A stretch of DNA of 64,000 bases from Aphrocallistes beatrix (taxonomy: Eukaryota > Porifera > Hexactinellida > Sceptrulophora > Aphrocallistidae): the NCBI GenBank assembly GCA_963281255.1, contig OY725490.1, forward strand, positions 5,332,001 through 5,396,000. The letters run 5' to 3'. Under the pieces are notes generated by a model, which ran no database searches, had not been told where the DNA came from, and saw nothing but the letters and a program-made list of their open reading frames with translations. A program made the position numbers and the translations under genes. Position 1 is the first letter of the stretch; each line of letters begins with the position of its first letter. Positions 1-10,624 of this stretch are shown here, piece by piece.

Positions 1-320
1 CCAACGGTTGACATGGAGTTTTTAGTGCTGTAGATTTCGAATATTATATCTTCGGATCCATATGAGAAATTATTCGTTAACCTTTGTTTACAATATTTAT
101 ATAAAGGAAAAAAATCCCAAAATAGGTTGGATTGAGTAACTTCAGGCGCCCATAGGGCGACTCTGCGGACACAGTGTCCGCATGCTGCCCAGCGCAAGCA
201 AGCGAAGCGCACTTGTTAACATTATAATCGAGTCATCATTTTGATGAGAAACTAACATCATGATCGTAACTTGATTGCCCAAAAGGCGCCTCCGTCGGAC
301 ACAAAGTGTCCGCAAGCAAA
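1..320 (+). repeat. Dispersed repeat 'B' with GC-rich palindromic module
   Basis: The left part (1-145) is an AT-rich repeat that recurs at about 10150-10500 (+) and inverted at 57480-57790; shared landmarks are a 'ccaacggttgacatgg'-like start and 'cccaaaataggttggattga' near its end. It runs into a GC-rich module at 146-216 containing the palindrome CGGACACAGTGTCCG and the string gcgcaagcaagcgaagcgc. A second, shorter module lies at 286-320. No reading frame is credible. The window starts inside the repeat, so its true left end is unknown. Confidence 0.75.
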
Positions 321-549
321 AGAGGAGAGTTTGTTTTGATTATAACTAGAAAATAACACTAGGATTGTATTTAAAAAATATTTTAGAGACTAGCTCTCAA
401 CTGTTGGCTTTGGTTTGTTTTAATGGAATAGATTTATAAAATAACCTAATTAGAAATTGAATAGTCAATGTGATCAATGTTTGCTACCTGCAGAGACTTG
501 TCAAATTGGTGGAACTTTCCAAAAGCACAAACGGCACCTCAACGAACAA

Positions 550-652
550 CAAATGTTCGCTTGCAGAGCAACGCAAGGATGCCAAGCGTGCTTGTTATCA
601 ATTAATATGGAGTATTGGGTGCTCAATGCACGCAGAATACTTTGATGAATTT
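550..652 (+). repeat. Decayed GC module followed by a short direct repeat
   Basis: Bases 550-597 look like an eroded copy of the GC-rich palindromic module, ending in a variant of the usual 'gcgtgcttgt'. They abut a 49-bp sequence (595-643) that is repeated almost exactly at 1277-1325 in the same orientation. The short reading frames here are accidental. Bases 320-550 hold nothing I recognise. Confidence 0.5.
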
Positions 653-866
653 GGATTGCTAAATTGAAAAATTTTAGCAAAACGAAAACAGTTAGACAGG
701 AATTGTTTAAAGGTCAATCGTATTTTTACACTCCGATAAAGATTCACATTTTCTGCTAAAATATGATACATCAAAATGCTCATAAGGTACCATGCTATGG
801 AGTTCTCGAGTCTGAAACCAGAAAGCTGCAAAATACATATTTATTAATGTTTCGAAATAGTCTAGA

Positions 867-945
867 TTTCCGTATCCTTCAACTGAGCCGACTCACTTAG
901 TGAAGCTGCACTATCGGTCTGTCAACTGATTCTTATCTTATATTT
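867..945 (+). repeat. Copy of a recurring repeat terminus
   Basis: This matches the segment 'gctgcactatcggtctgtc' that also occurs at about 14905-14950 and 22862-22912, and as fragments near 25085 and 41555. At the other two long copies it follows AT-rich repeat 'H', so it looks like one end of that element family. The GTCGAC core is close to palindromic. Confidence 0.5.
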
Positions 946-979
946 AGAAAATAAAAACTCACAATTCGTTGTTCACTTT

Positions 980-1700
980 TGTCAGTAGCCCTCCTCCTCC
1001 TCCTCCAACGCGCCTTCCTTCAGGGTGGTGTTGTTGTTGGTGTTCGTGGTGTTGTTGGTGTTGTTGTTCGAGACTAGATAAAACAAAAGGATATTATATA
1101 CCTTAGCAAAGGAAATTTGGAACAGGCTACACTGTTTCTAATCTATATTGAGTGGACTCTCCGAATACCAGATCCATTAGGGATATGGCTTTCTGCTTTT
1201 CGGAGACTGGTCCTTATATACATCTTATATATTAAATCACTCAATTCACAACATTTAGAATGCAGTTTTGTATTTATTATCAATTAATATGGTGTATTGG
1301 GTGCTCAATGCACACAGAATACTTTGTATAACCATGGAATAGTGAAAGTCATCAAAAATCACGGCGACTCTGTGGAACGTAAGTGTGGAAAGTGTGCTAG
1401 TACATTTATTTAATAATATGTGTCCCATTATCAAGTTAATACATTTTCGTTTTACATTGTTCTCCAAGTAAATAATAGCGGTTTTCTGTATAAATGTCAA
1501 TTTCTCAGTAAAAATATTATATATACACTTACGTTTGTCTATATTTGATTGTTGTTGCATCGATTCTAGGTAATGAAAAAAAGGAAACGAAATATAATAT
1601 GCATTAATAAAAGAAAAATATAAGTACTGTCTATCCTCCTAAACTTAGCCCTAACTACCACTAGCAGAAAAATAATTTCAGATATGATATTTTTCAGCTA
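980..1700. other. Non-coding; low-complexity tract plus short direct repeat
   Basis: Bases 985-1070 are low-complexity: a run of cct/ctc triplets followed by gtt/ttg-rich sequence. Bases 1277-1325 are the partner of the direct repeat at 595-643. The remainder is AT-rich with no credible gene. Confidence 0.6.
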
Positions 1701-1705
1701 ATACA

Positions 1706-1772
1706 AGCGTGCTTCGCGCACTTGCATCGCGATGCTAGCGGAAACTTCGTGTCAGTAGAGCGGGCGCCTGGA
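1706..1772 (-). repeat. GC-rich palindromic module (inverted copy)
   Basis: This is an inverted, partly eroded copy of the module seen at 146-216: 'acaagcgtgcttcgcgc' at one end and 'gggcgcctgg' at the other, with the central GACAC/GTGTC palindrome damaged. Confidence 0.6.
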
Positions 1773-2910
1773 GACATCAGTCTAGTTCAGACGCTACAGA
1801 TGCCTAGCTAGTATTGATTCCTTCCATTAATCCAATTCGAATTTTTTTACTTTATCTAGTAATTGTAAACACAAACAAAATTTTTATCATAACGATTTCG
1901 AAAATACGATATTCAGAATCGACACCACTTAAAAATATTATAACAATTGTTAAAAGCTCAACCTATTTTTAGAATTTGGTTAATTTATATAACTATTGTG
2001 AACAAAAAGAACAAATATTTAAAATATTGTCCCGACCTTATTTGGAATCTACATCCCCTACCCCCTACCCCCAGGTAAACAATTTAATTGTAAGAAAATG
2101 TCTGTTAAGATACTCACATTACTTTTGCTGGGCTGTCCAGGGATGCTAGACTAGATCTAAACGACATAAAAATATTTTTAATATGCGCTGTAATGATTCA
2201 AGGTGCAGGACCCGATGGGGGCTGGTAGGAGTTTAAACACTCTGGATTCGAAGATGACTCAGATACTTAATAAGAATTTTGACCTGAGTATCTCCTAGAA
2301 ACCCTTCAATTGGTCAATGATTCCCGAAGCCCTTCCTCAGTTTGACACTTGATTATATACAATAGAACCTCGTTGATACGAACAGATATTTTATCTCCAA
2401 TGGAGGAAAATATATGTAAATCATCTCGATTAAAACTAAGTCCGGTAATACAAATAAATTCGACCGCCCTGGTGTTAGCATTAACGAGGTCTAAGAGTAA
2501 ATATCAGTCGATATGATAGAGATAATAAGAAAGTACGGTTCGAGTAAAATAATATTTCTTGAATTAGGATTAAGTTAGTACGTATTAAGCAACTTTTTTA
2601 GAATTAAGTAAAGAAAGAAAGAAACAATGAGGATACTGGCGTTGAAAAATATAACTTCGAAATCCTGGTGAATGTGTAAATGGCCTCTAGGAGGCGTGGG
2701 AACAGGAGCTCCCTCTCCATCCTCCTCTGTTCCCTCTCCACCCTCCTTTGTTCCCTCTCCTTCCTCCTACGCCGACCCCCCTCTCCCTCCTTCTGAATTG
2801 CCATCATAGAAATGGTTCTCGCTATTTATAATTAGACTCTACATTTAAAAATAGTGTGTGTGCACAAGTATGTAAGTATGTAATTATTAAACATGTGAAG
2901 CAGTATAAGG
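1773..2910. other. Non-coding stretch with a pyrimidine-rich tract
   Basis: I see no gene. Bases 2690-2800 are a tract of repeated 'ccctctcc' and 'cctcct' blocks, and the reading frame across it is a low-complexity artefact. The rest is AT-rich sequence without recognisable motifs. Confidence 0.55.
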
Positions 2911-3115
2911 CAGGGGCGGCGCTAGCTCGGCACCACTGGTGGGGCACAAATTGAATTATTTATTGAAAACTGTTGTCTTTTTATGGTGGATTTAGGATAT
3001 TTTTCGCTCGGAAGCCAAAAGGGGATGATGGCTGTAGATTTTTGTGCATTTGTCATTGTATGTTATTTTGGAATTTGAGTGTGACCCACCTGGCCTTAGC
3101 TTCGCGCCGCCACTG
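2911..3115. mobile_element. hAT-type MITE, 205 bp
   Basis: The ends form terminal inverted repeats, CAGGGGCGGCGCTAGC on the left and GCGCCGCCACTG on the right, which is the usual form of hAT termini. Flanking 8-mers gtataagg (2903-2910) and gtttaaga (3116-3123) agree at six of eight positions, consistent with an aged 8-bp target duplication. It is too short to encode transposase. Confidence 0.75.
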
Positions 3116-4089
3116 GTTTAAGATATAGGCGTCTGGTGGAGAGCACAGACGGACACGAAGTATTCGCAAAACAAATTAAACATTGGACATCTGCCACTAC
3201 TCCTCTGATATTGTGCGGGACTCATCTAAAAATGTCTTCATAGATTTAGACATCAGGATCGCAAATAATGAACCTGTGTAATATAAAACATTAATATACA
3301 AAATAAAGTTAAAAGTGCCTTATCAAGATTACGTAGACTACAATACTAAGTAACAAATAATTATGACAATAGGTTTTGCTGACTCATTTCCGGTTGTCAT
3401 TTGGGCAGGGAAACATTTTTAGAAATGCGGGGTCTATGTTATAAATAGAATGGACCCCAGGTAATTGTCGGGAAAAATAATAACTCAGCTCAGAAAATAA
3501 AGATCAAACCATATGTATACTTAAAACGCTAGGAATTTTTAGTTTCTCGACAGAATCCACTCATGTAACCCCTATCATATGTAAAAGGAATGCAATTTTT
3601 CGAGGTTTCTTTCCAGTTACCGAAGAGTGATGTACGAATGTAGACGAATCGGGGACAGAATCGAGTAAAATCGATCACAAAACATTTCGCAAGGTCAACA
3701 ATTAGGCTTTTTTTCCTCTGAGGATATTCCTCTTATTTCCACACATAACATGAATGCACAGTTCTTATTTCATATTCGAAAACATTATATATTAGCAGAG
3801 GCATCTAAACATCTAAACTGGCCAATGCTTGGATGTCTGAACATGTCAAAAAATATATTGGTATGGCAGAAAGTCCTGAAGAAAGCTTCCAATTCAAGTA
3901 CGTAAAACTCACTTCTACTATAAGGGATTTCTCACACCTGACTCTTGCAAGCATTGGAAATGTGCCTCGAGGTGCCAGGACTGCATAAATGGCATTGGGT
4001 TAGGCAGTAAATATTGAAAACAAAATTTTGTTCGTTATCCATATTGAGATAATTCCATTGGAACTAGTAATTCACCAGAAATATTATTC
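3116..4089. other. Non-coding stretch
   Basis: There is no credible reading frame. Bases 3128-3172 contain a poor fragment of the GC module (gacggacacgaagtattcgc). The rest is unassigned AT-rich DNA. Confidence 0.5.
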
Positions 4090-4560
4090 TAAGTAGATCA
4101 GACGATTCTGGGACAAATTTCAGCCTTCTATTACCTATAATGGCTGAGTTATAGTCGAAAAACTGAAATTTCTAATTATAAAAAGGTGACAATGGCGTCA
4201 TAATTCCATGATGAGTCAACATTTTCGTCTGAGCCAGCGGTTCTCAAACTGGGGTGCATGAACCCACTAGGGGTGCACGGGACAAGGATTCGTCCTTATT
4301 ATTAGTCGTTCTTATTGCAATGACAAGTCGGATCAATAGAGTTTTTCAGACTTAGGTGGGTCCTAGGGTGCACAAAATAATTTTTAGGTGTCAGGGGGTG
4401 CACGAGGTAAAAAAGGTTGGGAACCACTGGTCTGAGCTCAGAACTTAGTGGAGCCATAGCCAAAAGACTCCCACATGCAAAAAAATCAGCTTTCTGTGCC
4501 TGGCAGTTTCTTCAATCAAATCGATATGGCTTGCTTATATATTGGCTAGCCAACATCTAG
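4090..4560 (-). repeat. Dispersed repeat 'A', inverted copy
   Basis: This shares the signature strings of repeat A: 'tttcagccttctattacc', 'ccatgatgagtc', 'gaacttagtggagccatagc' and 'cagtttcttcaatcaa'. Other copies are at 4595-5002 (+), 7820-8304 (-), 23885-24378 (+) and 48998-49530 (-). This copy is split by a hAT MITE at 4235-4429. With the plus-strand copy at 4595-5002 it forms a large inverted repeat. Confidence 0.75.
4235..4429. mobile_element. hAT-type MITE, 195 bp, with perfect target duplication
   Basis: The element starts CAGCGGTTCTCAAACTGGGG and ends with the complementary AAGGTTGGGAACCACTG. It is flanked on both sides by the identical 8-mer gtctgagc (4227-4234 and 4430-4437), a textbook hAT duplication. 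It interrupts an older repeat A copy, so it is the younger of the two. Confidence 0.9.
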
Positions 4561-4594
4561 GCTAACATCACCGATATTTTCGGTGTTCGCCAAC

Positions 4595-5002
4595 CTTACT
4601 ATTAAAACTCGATTAATGTAGTATATACGTATATATATCTATCTGTTACGAATTGATTGAAGAAACTGCCGGCAGCATAAAGCTGATTTTTAGCATGTGG
4701 GAGTATTTTGGCTATGGGTCCAGTAAGTTCTGAGCTCAGACCAAAATGATGACTCATCACTTTGTTATGACGTCATCATTACTCATCAAAATTTTAAAAA
4801 ATGTGATTCTTCGTGCGATATAGATTATAACAGTTGGACAGACTTATTTTGAGATGTTATCTCCAGTATAATTTATCAATGTGACCCCAGGCGACCGAAG
4901 GGAGCCTCCAGTGGACACAAAGTGTCCGCCAGCCGCGCAGCGCAAGCAAGCGAAGCGTGCTTGTATATATACAAATAAACATTAATCGAGTTTTAATAGT
5001 AG
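4595..5002 (+). mobile_element. Repeat 'A' MITE with terminal inverted repeats
   Basis: This copy shows both ends of the family: left CTTACTATTAAAACTCGATT and right 'aatcgagttttaatagtag', an inverted repeat of about 24 bp. Inside are the standard repeat A body (4635-4880) and the GC-rich palindromic module (4888-4964). The flanks at 4530-4594 and 5003-5060 are themselves an inverted pair (ggcttgcttatatattggctag against ctagctaatataaaagcaagcc), so the copy appears to sit in the middle of another palindrome. Confidence 0.75.
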
Positions 5003-5304
5003 CCTAGATGTTGGCTAGCTAATATAAAAGCAAGCCATTGCGATATCTTCAATATACTAGTCTATAAAATGATATGACCGTTGTTCATTTTGTGAATAAT
5101 GGTACATGAAGTGAACAAAAATCATAATTTGCGAATATTTTTGTATAACTTATTTTATATCTGAATTCTTTCGACTATTCAATTCTAATACTAGATAATA
5201 TGATAACTTTTACTCGAGCTCTTGAACACGATGCTAAAATATTAAACTAGTTGGTTCTATACTTTTTGAGTAATAATTAAAACCTGTGCACGTCCAGGAA
5301 TGTT

Positions 5305-5385
5305 GAAATGAAAGTGAAAGTTAATTGAAAGTAAACTGAAAATGAAAGCTGGGTCATTTCTATTTATACCTTTGACCCCAAGTAT
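5305..5385 (+). repeat. Direct repeat 'G', copy 1
   Basis: An A/G-rich block built from gaaagtgaaag-like units followed by 'gggtcatttctatttatacc' recurs at 6538-6622 in the same orientation. The two copies flank unrelated sequence that includes repeat D. Confidence 0.65.
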
Positions 5386-5929
5386 TTCCCGGGTTTAAAT
5401 ACTTTAGTGAAGGAATTAGTGAAGCACCGGTTCGAAATTATTAGAACAGGGGCATGCACCGCACTGTTCACAGGTTACAAGTGAACCCCCCCTCCCCCGG
5501 ATTCTATTTTCGATTGCAGCACAAACGAGTTGTTATCCCCCTTGGTAAAAATGTATTCCTAGTTTCTAGTAATTCATACACCTATCAGAATTTAAAATTT
5601 AGGGAGTTTGAGCATATTTCGAGTTATTTACAGGTAACTTCAAGGTGCTTTACCCTTTGACCCCATTGGGGGACTTACAGCGCCCCTAGATCTTCAGCTA
5701 GCTTTGTGCATCATAAAATCTGCTAAGTGATCTCCCCCTAGAGGAAAAATCCTGACGTTTATGCGAAATCCCATGTTGATCCTCGGGGGACGACGCCATT
5801 GTAGAATACAGTATTTTGGTTGAATACATGTAGTAATTGTAGTTCTTACTAACTGTAGCTATGAATTCATGTATGAGGCTCGTAAATGAATTGCTGAAAA
5901 ATATCCATCTGATTTAGCAGTATCCCTCT
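5386..5929. other. Non-coding stretch
   Basis: A 68-codon frame starting at 5454 has no recognisable domain and is preceded by low-complexity sequence; I treat it as chance. Nothing else is recognised. Confidence 0.45.
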
Positions 5930-6530
5930 CGATATTATACGTAGGTGATCGTAATAATTTACATTACTGAAAGAAATGAAAGTCAATAAAGAGAATTTTC
6001 CAACCTGTGATCTTGTATCTCAATCATAGTTCTGTTTTCCTAATTGATAGATTCTAGCTTCATCACATGCCTCGGAACTGGACTGGGACTCGTGTGAAAG
6101 CGTAACTGATGTTCTCCACTTCTGCCACAAGTTGCCTTGGTTCTACTCGATCATCTACTGGGCAGAGGAATATTTGCTTGGGGAGTGAGTGGAAAGTGAA
6201 TGTTGGTCTGGAACGGTAAATATTTGGCAGTCGAATTTAGCTAACCAAAACAAGTTGTTAATAAAAAATTGCAATATATACATAAAATGAAACAATAGAA
6301 AATAGGAAAGTGTTTTGTAGAAGCTGAACAGATGACATATTTTTGAGATTTATTGACTCGGTTGAACCTATTCAGTTGTATATATAATGCTGGGCTACAC
6401 ACGAAGTTTCTCACATACCAATTCCAGAGTTGCGAAACTAGTTACACATATAAATTAAAATATGCAAGCACGCAAATTTCGATGATAAATTCCAATCGAG
6501 TGAAGTCATGGAAACATTAAAACCCTAGTT
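5930..6530 (+). repeat. Dispersed repeat 'D', copy 1
   Basis: This aligns with 36085-36790 over roughly 600 bp with many gaps. Shared landmarks are 'ttacattact', 'caacctgtgat', 'aactggactgggactcgtgt', 'cacataccaattc' and 'gaagtcatggaaaca'. No protein is evident in either copy. Confidence 0.65.
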
Positions 6531-6537
6531 TGCCGCG

Positions 6538-6622
6538 GAAAGTTGAATTGAAAGTGAAAGGTAATTGAAAGTGAACTGAATTGAAAATGAAAGTGGGGTC
6601 ATTTCTATTTATACCTTTGAAC
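6538..6622 (+). repeat. Direct repeat 'G', copy 2
   Basis: This is the partner of 5305-5385: gaaagtgaaag-like units followed by the same 'catttctatttatacctttg' segment. Confidence 0.65.
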
Positions 6623-7090
6623 CCTCGTCAAATTAGGGTTTTTTAATTAATGATAATTCGCATGATGACTTTGCATCACTTGTACACAGGCAATTAGTAG
6701 TCCATCAGGGGAGGAAGTAAACCACTAGTAAAATGTCTATTGGGATTCTAATGACTAAAAAATATGATGGACAGTTTACATATCAAATAACATGGTTTTG
6801 TATTCATATGTCTAAAATGTTCGCATCTTATCCCCCCGGGGCCTTATCAAGCAATCAGGGAAAGATGATATTCAGTTTTCGATTATTATGCTAGACGTAG
6901 GATTTAGCCTCAATAAATAACATTATACATAGTTGTCAACATTGGGTTGGGTCGTGTCGGGTTCGTACCAGGTTCGGGTTCAGGTTTAGGTTGAGCTCAA
7001 ATAAAATCAGCCCTCCCACAGGAAGGGCATACTGGAGTAATATTGCATAATATTCTCTAATTAACAAAGCTATGAATTTTTAAAAACATG
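6623..7090. other. Non-coding stretch with a ggttcgggttc-rich patch
   Basis: I see no gene. Bases 6940-7000 contain short imperfect GGGTTCGG/GGTTTAGG units of low complexity. The rest is AT-rich. Confidence 0.45.
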
Positions 7091-7099
7091 CTAGAGAAG

Positions 7100-7170
7100 A
7101 CCTTCCAACGGGTGACATGGGGTTTTTAGGGGTGTAGATTTCGAATATCATATTTTCAGTATAACACAGT
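7100..7170 (+). repeat. Fragment of repeat 'B' cut by a pogo-type terminus
   Basis: Bases 7104-7160 match repeat B (gacatggggtttttaggggt). At about 7168 the sequence switches to CAGTCATGGTCGCTTATTAT, which resembles the termini of the pogo-type MITE at 31083-31254. The matching right end is not found nearby, so this insertion is incomplete. Confidence 0.5.
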
Positions 7171-7437
7171 CATGGTCGCTTATTATGAACCCGCTTTATA
7201 TGAATATTCGTTTATTACGAACTAACCTCCTGATCCCAAATTCATTTTAGTGCAGCTCTTGTAGGGAGATGCCCTTATGGCATGGACGGAGTATCTCGTC
7301 CCTCCGTATGTATGTATACTCGCGCTACTGCGAAATCTAACATTCCGATTTTTGCCAAATCTCGCATGTAGGTTCTTATTATGGTGTAGACGTGCACTGT
7401 CAAAAAATCTCATCACCTTCCGGGTTTTATAAGTACA

Positions 7438-7640
7438 AGCACGCCTCGCTTGGTTGCAGACACTGTGTGTCCGCAGAGTTACCCAGTGGGCCCCCGGGGA
7501 TATTAGAGGACAATACGTTGCATTCTTGTTTGTACTAAGCATGCTGAATTGTCATTTGACATTAATGAAATCAGAACTGTAGCAGAAAATTTAGGATTAA
7601 TAGAATTTACTTCGTATTAAGTAAACTAATCTATGAGGAG
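7438..7640 (-). repeat. GC module plus repeat 'C', copy 1
   Basis: An inverted GC-rich module (7438-7496; core cactgtgtgtccgcagag) is followed by about 140 bp that recur at 33875-34020 (gctgaattgtcat, cattaatgaaatc, tagaatttacttc). The frame across it on the minus strand is a by-product of the GC-rich module. Confidence 0.65.
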
Positions 7641-7689
7641 GTGCAGATCTACATATATGTTTGCAGCTTCGCAAAAATTTCAGGACGAT

Positions 7690-7795
7690 ATAACTCTGGT
7701 ATGTACACCACTTACGGCCGGCCGGACACCCGCACTCATTTTAGTACTGCTACTATATTATTATATTGGATCATAGAACCAATATAATAATACTA
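7690..7795 (-). repeat. Hairpin repeat, copy 1
   Basis: A long AT hairpin at about 7755-7793 (ttatattgg ... ccaatataa) is preceded by a sequence with 'actcattttagtactgctac'. The same arrangement, inverted, occurs at 28475-28560. A terminal hairpin next to a conserved ~60-bp body could mark one end of a non-autonomous element; the class is not established. Confidence 0.5.
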
Positions 7796-7819
7796 AAAAA
7801 ACCATTGTGTTTTAATATA

Positions 7820-8304
7820 TAAGATACAAGCGCGGTTCGCTTGCTTGCGCTGCGCGGCTGCCGGACACTTTGTGTCCGCCGAAGGCGCCCTGCAGGCCTT
7901 AAAAGGGAGATAACATCTCTAAATACGTATGTCCTACTGTTATAATCGATATCGCACGAGAAATCACCAAATTTGTCAATTTTTAAAATTTTTGATGCGT
8001 AATGATGACGTCATAAGTGATGAGTCATCATTTTTTGATGGTAGCTGCATCATATGTGAGATATATTTATATACACATTGTATTAAAATTTCAGCCTTCT
8101 ATGACCTAAAATGGCTGATTTATAGTCAAAAAACTGAAAATTCTTATTATAAAAAAGGCGACAATGACGCCATAATTCCATGATGAGTCGACATTTCCGT
8201 CTGACGTCAGAACTTAGTGGAGCCATAGCCAAAAGCCCCTCACATTCCAAAAATGACCTTTCCGTGCCTGGTAGTTTCTTCAATCAATTCGTTATATATA
8301 TATA
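7820..8304 (-). repeat. Repeat 'A', copy split by two later insertions
   Basis: This starts with the GC-rich module in inverted orientation (7828-7893), runs through the repeat A body and stops at 8304 in a (ta)n tract where a fold-back element begins. The continuation is seen after that element at 9663-9675 and again at 9796-9836 (acattaagttttaatagtaa), after a second small insertion. Confidence 0.75.
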
Positions 8305-9662
8305 CAGTACGTCAGATACCCGAACGGGTTGGGACCGCGGGGGTTCGGATAACTGAAGTTGTTATGTGATAATATACAAAAGTTGGTCAGTAGTACTAGT
8401 AAGTAGTCATAATGATGAATATGGATAAAATACTTATTAGCATATGTAGGTATCATCAATAGTATATAAAATGATGGCAGTGTAATAATTTCAATTCTCA
8501 ACTCAGGATCCATCATTTATACATTTATTCATAGCCTACTATACATAAGGCCTCACAACTGATTGTGGATTTTGGACCAGGGATGCGCAGGAAGACCGTT
8601 GAACTAATGCATGAGCTGCCTTAAATCATTTACAAAGCACAATAGTGCTTAGGAATATATTATCAGCATATATAAATATGGTGTCAAAGTACCCATATCC
8701 ATTGTTAAAATTTGATTAGTCACCATATGGTTGCACAATTGGTTATATTTGTGACAAATTTGGTGATTTTCAGAGGCCGTTTAGGGGCACTTCTAAGTGT
8801 TTTACTGTAAAATTTTTCGTATAGAACTGAGATATGAATGGGTTAATACGAAAATTTGGAATTTTTCATGGAATGTTGGTACATTCCAGTGTTGCTATGG
8901 AAACGTGCTTTGGTCATTTTGGGTCATATCTTGAAAACCACAAGAGCTAGACATTTAAATGTAATTCCATTTGATTGGAAATATACTACTTCCTATTTAG
9001 TGATAATATAATTTCAACTTCTAAATTCAAAGGTTTATGAGATAATCGACAAATTATCAAATGTGACCAATATGGTACATTGTCGAATATCTCATAAACT
9101 ATTGAATTTAGAGGTCGAAATTATATTATCACTTAATAGGAAGTAGTATATTCGCTATCAAATAGAATCACATTTGAATGTGTTGCCATTGCAGTTTTCA
9201 AGATATAACGCCAACTGACCTAAACACGTTTCCATAGCAACACTGGAATGTACCAACATTCCATGAAAAAATTCCAAATTTTTCGTATTAACCCATTAAC
9301 ATCTCAGTTCTATACGAAAAATTTTACAGTAAAAACACTTAGAAGTGCCCCTAAACGGCCTCTGAAAATCACCAAATTTGTCACAAATATAACCAATTGC
9401 GTAACCATATGGTGACTAATCAAATTTTTAACAATGGATTTGGGTACTTTGACACCATATTTATATATGCTGATAATATATTCCTAAGCTCTATTGTGCT
9501 TTGTAAATGATTTAAGGCAGCTCATGCATTAGTTCAACGGTCTTCCTCCGCATCCGTGGTCCAAAATCCACAATCAGTTGTGAGGCCTTATGTATAGTAG
9601 GCTATGATTTATTATATTTTAATTTGGTCAACCAAGGGGTTCGGATAACAGACGTTCTACTG
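8305..9662. mobile_element. 1.36-kb fold-back element, pogo-type ends
   Basis: Nearly the whole element is two ~530-bp arms in inverted orientation meeting near 9060. For example 'ccacaatcagttgtgagg' (9568-9585) is the inverse of sequence near 8550, and 'gttgctatggaaacgtgc' (about 8893) is mirrored near 9230. The ends CAGTACGTCAG and CAGTAGAACGTC (read inward) resemble pogo/Tigger termini. The left flank is TA; the right is CA, perhaps a mutated TA. It sits in the (ta)n tract of repeat A. A diverged relative of the core lies at 38360-39440. Confidence 0.8.
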
Positions 9663-9675
9663 CATATATATGTTA

Positions 9676-9793
9676 CAGTCAGATTGTGAAATTAGGGATT
9701 TCGTGAAATGAGTGTGGGTTTTTCACGAAAAGCCTAGTAATTTCGTGAAATCACTAGGCTCTTCATGAAATAACTGATTACACAGGTTGACTG
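9676..9793. mobile_element. 118-bp palindromic MITE with TA duplication
   Basis: The ends CAGTCAGATTGTG and CACAGGTTGACTG are inverted, with TA on both sides (9674-9675 and 9794-9795). The interior is made of repeated 'tttcgtgaaat' and 'atttcacgaaa' blocks. It is inserted into the remaining tail of the repeat A copy that starts at 7820. Confidence 0.75.
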
Positions 9794-9889
9794 TAGCATA
9801 TATACACAAACATTAAGTTTTAATAGTAAGGATATTCATATTTTAACAGCACCACACCAAAGCTTAGTTTAATTAAAGATATAAGTAAG

Positions 9890-10135
9890 ATCTCAACGAC
9901 TAATGTAAGGTATTTTACCATGTAGGATCAGATTTTCGCGCTTTGAAAGTAATAATATGAATGTTTTATAAGTTATTACACATTACATATTTTCACACCT
10001 TTCGAAAAAAATCTTATTTTAAGCTAAAAGCGAACGGCTAATAGAATATGTTAATATGTAGATTCCGATTTTGCACATTAAAAGAAACAATGTGTATATT
10101 TTATGAGCTATTAAATGTTGATATATACAAAAACA
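9890..10135 (+). repeat. AT-rich repeat 'H', copy 1
   Basis: This contains the family's marker strings 'catattttcacacctttcg', 'cttattttaagctaaaagcg' and 'atatgtagattccgatttt'. Related copies are at 14585-14860 (two tandem units), 21395-21515 and 22690-22815. Confidence 0.6.
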
Positions 10136-10139
10136 AATT

Positions 10140-10556
10140 ATAAAAATAGGCTAGAGGCTGGCTTCCAATGATTGACATGGGGTTTTCAGGGGTGTAGATT
10201 TCAAATATACAATTCAGGTCAATAACATAAATTATTTGTTTAAATTTGTTTACATTACAGACATAAAGTAAATATTATAAATTATTTGTTTACTTTTGTT
10301 TATAATAGATACATAAAATAAACAAATTACAAAAATAGGCTAGAGGCTGGCTTCCAACGGTCGATATGGGGTTTTCAGGGGTGCAGATTTAGAATATTAC
10401 ATTTTCAGATCCATTTGAGAAATTACTCGTTAGCTTTTGTTTACAATATTCATATAGTAGTTTAAAAATTCCCAAAATAGGTTAGATTGAGTAACTCCAG
10501 GCGCCCTCAGGGACACTCTGCGGACACGTAGTGTCTACAAGGTGAGCAGCGCAGGC
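10140..10556 (+). repeat. Repeat 'B', two partial copies, with GC module
   Basis: Two successive units begin 'aggctagaggctggcttcca' (10148 and 10339). The second continues through 'cccaaaataggttagattga' into a GC-rich module at 10498-10556 whose palindrome is eroded. Confidence 0.7.
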
Positions 10557-10624
10557 TTTTTCTTACTGTTTGAACCTGTAAAGAAATAGTAAAAAAAACC
10601 GGTTTCGACTGTAGTAATAATTTG

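Noticed and set aside
457-831. Three overlapping short frames on both strands
   Set aside because: They run across a decayed GC module and a direct repeat; no domain and no consistent codon signal.
2604-2807. Glu/Arg-rich 67-codon minus frame
   Set aside because: It is the complement of a pyrimidine-rich low-complexity tract.
4888-4964. GC-rich module as a tRNA gene or tRNA-derived SINE head
   Set aside because: No A/B box pair and no cloverleaf can be drawn; the sequence is dominated by self-complementary hairpins.
5280-6622. Direct repeats at 5305 and 6538 as long terminal repeats of a retrotransposon
   Set aside because: Only about 80 bp, no TG...CA ends, primer-binding site or polyprotein between them.
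7222-7542. 106-codon minus frame
   Set aside because: It crosses an orphan pogo end, a GC module and repeat C; amino-acid content reflects the repeats.
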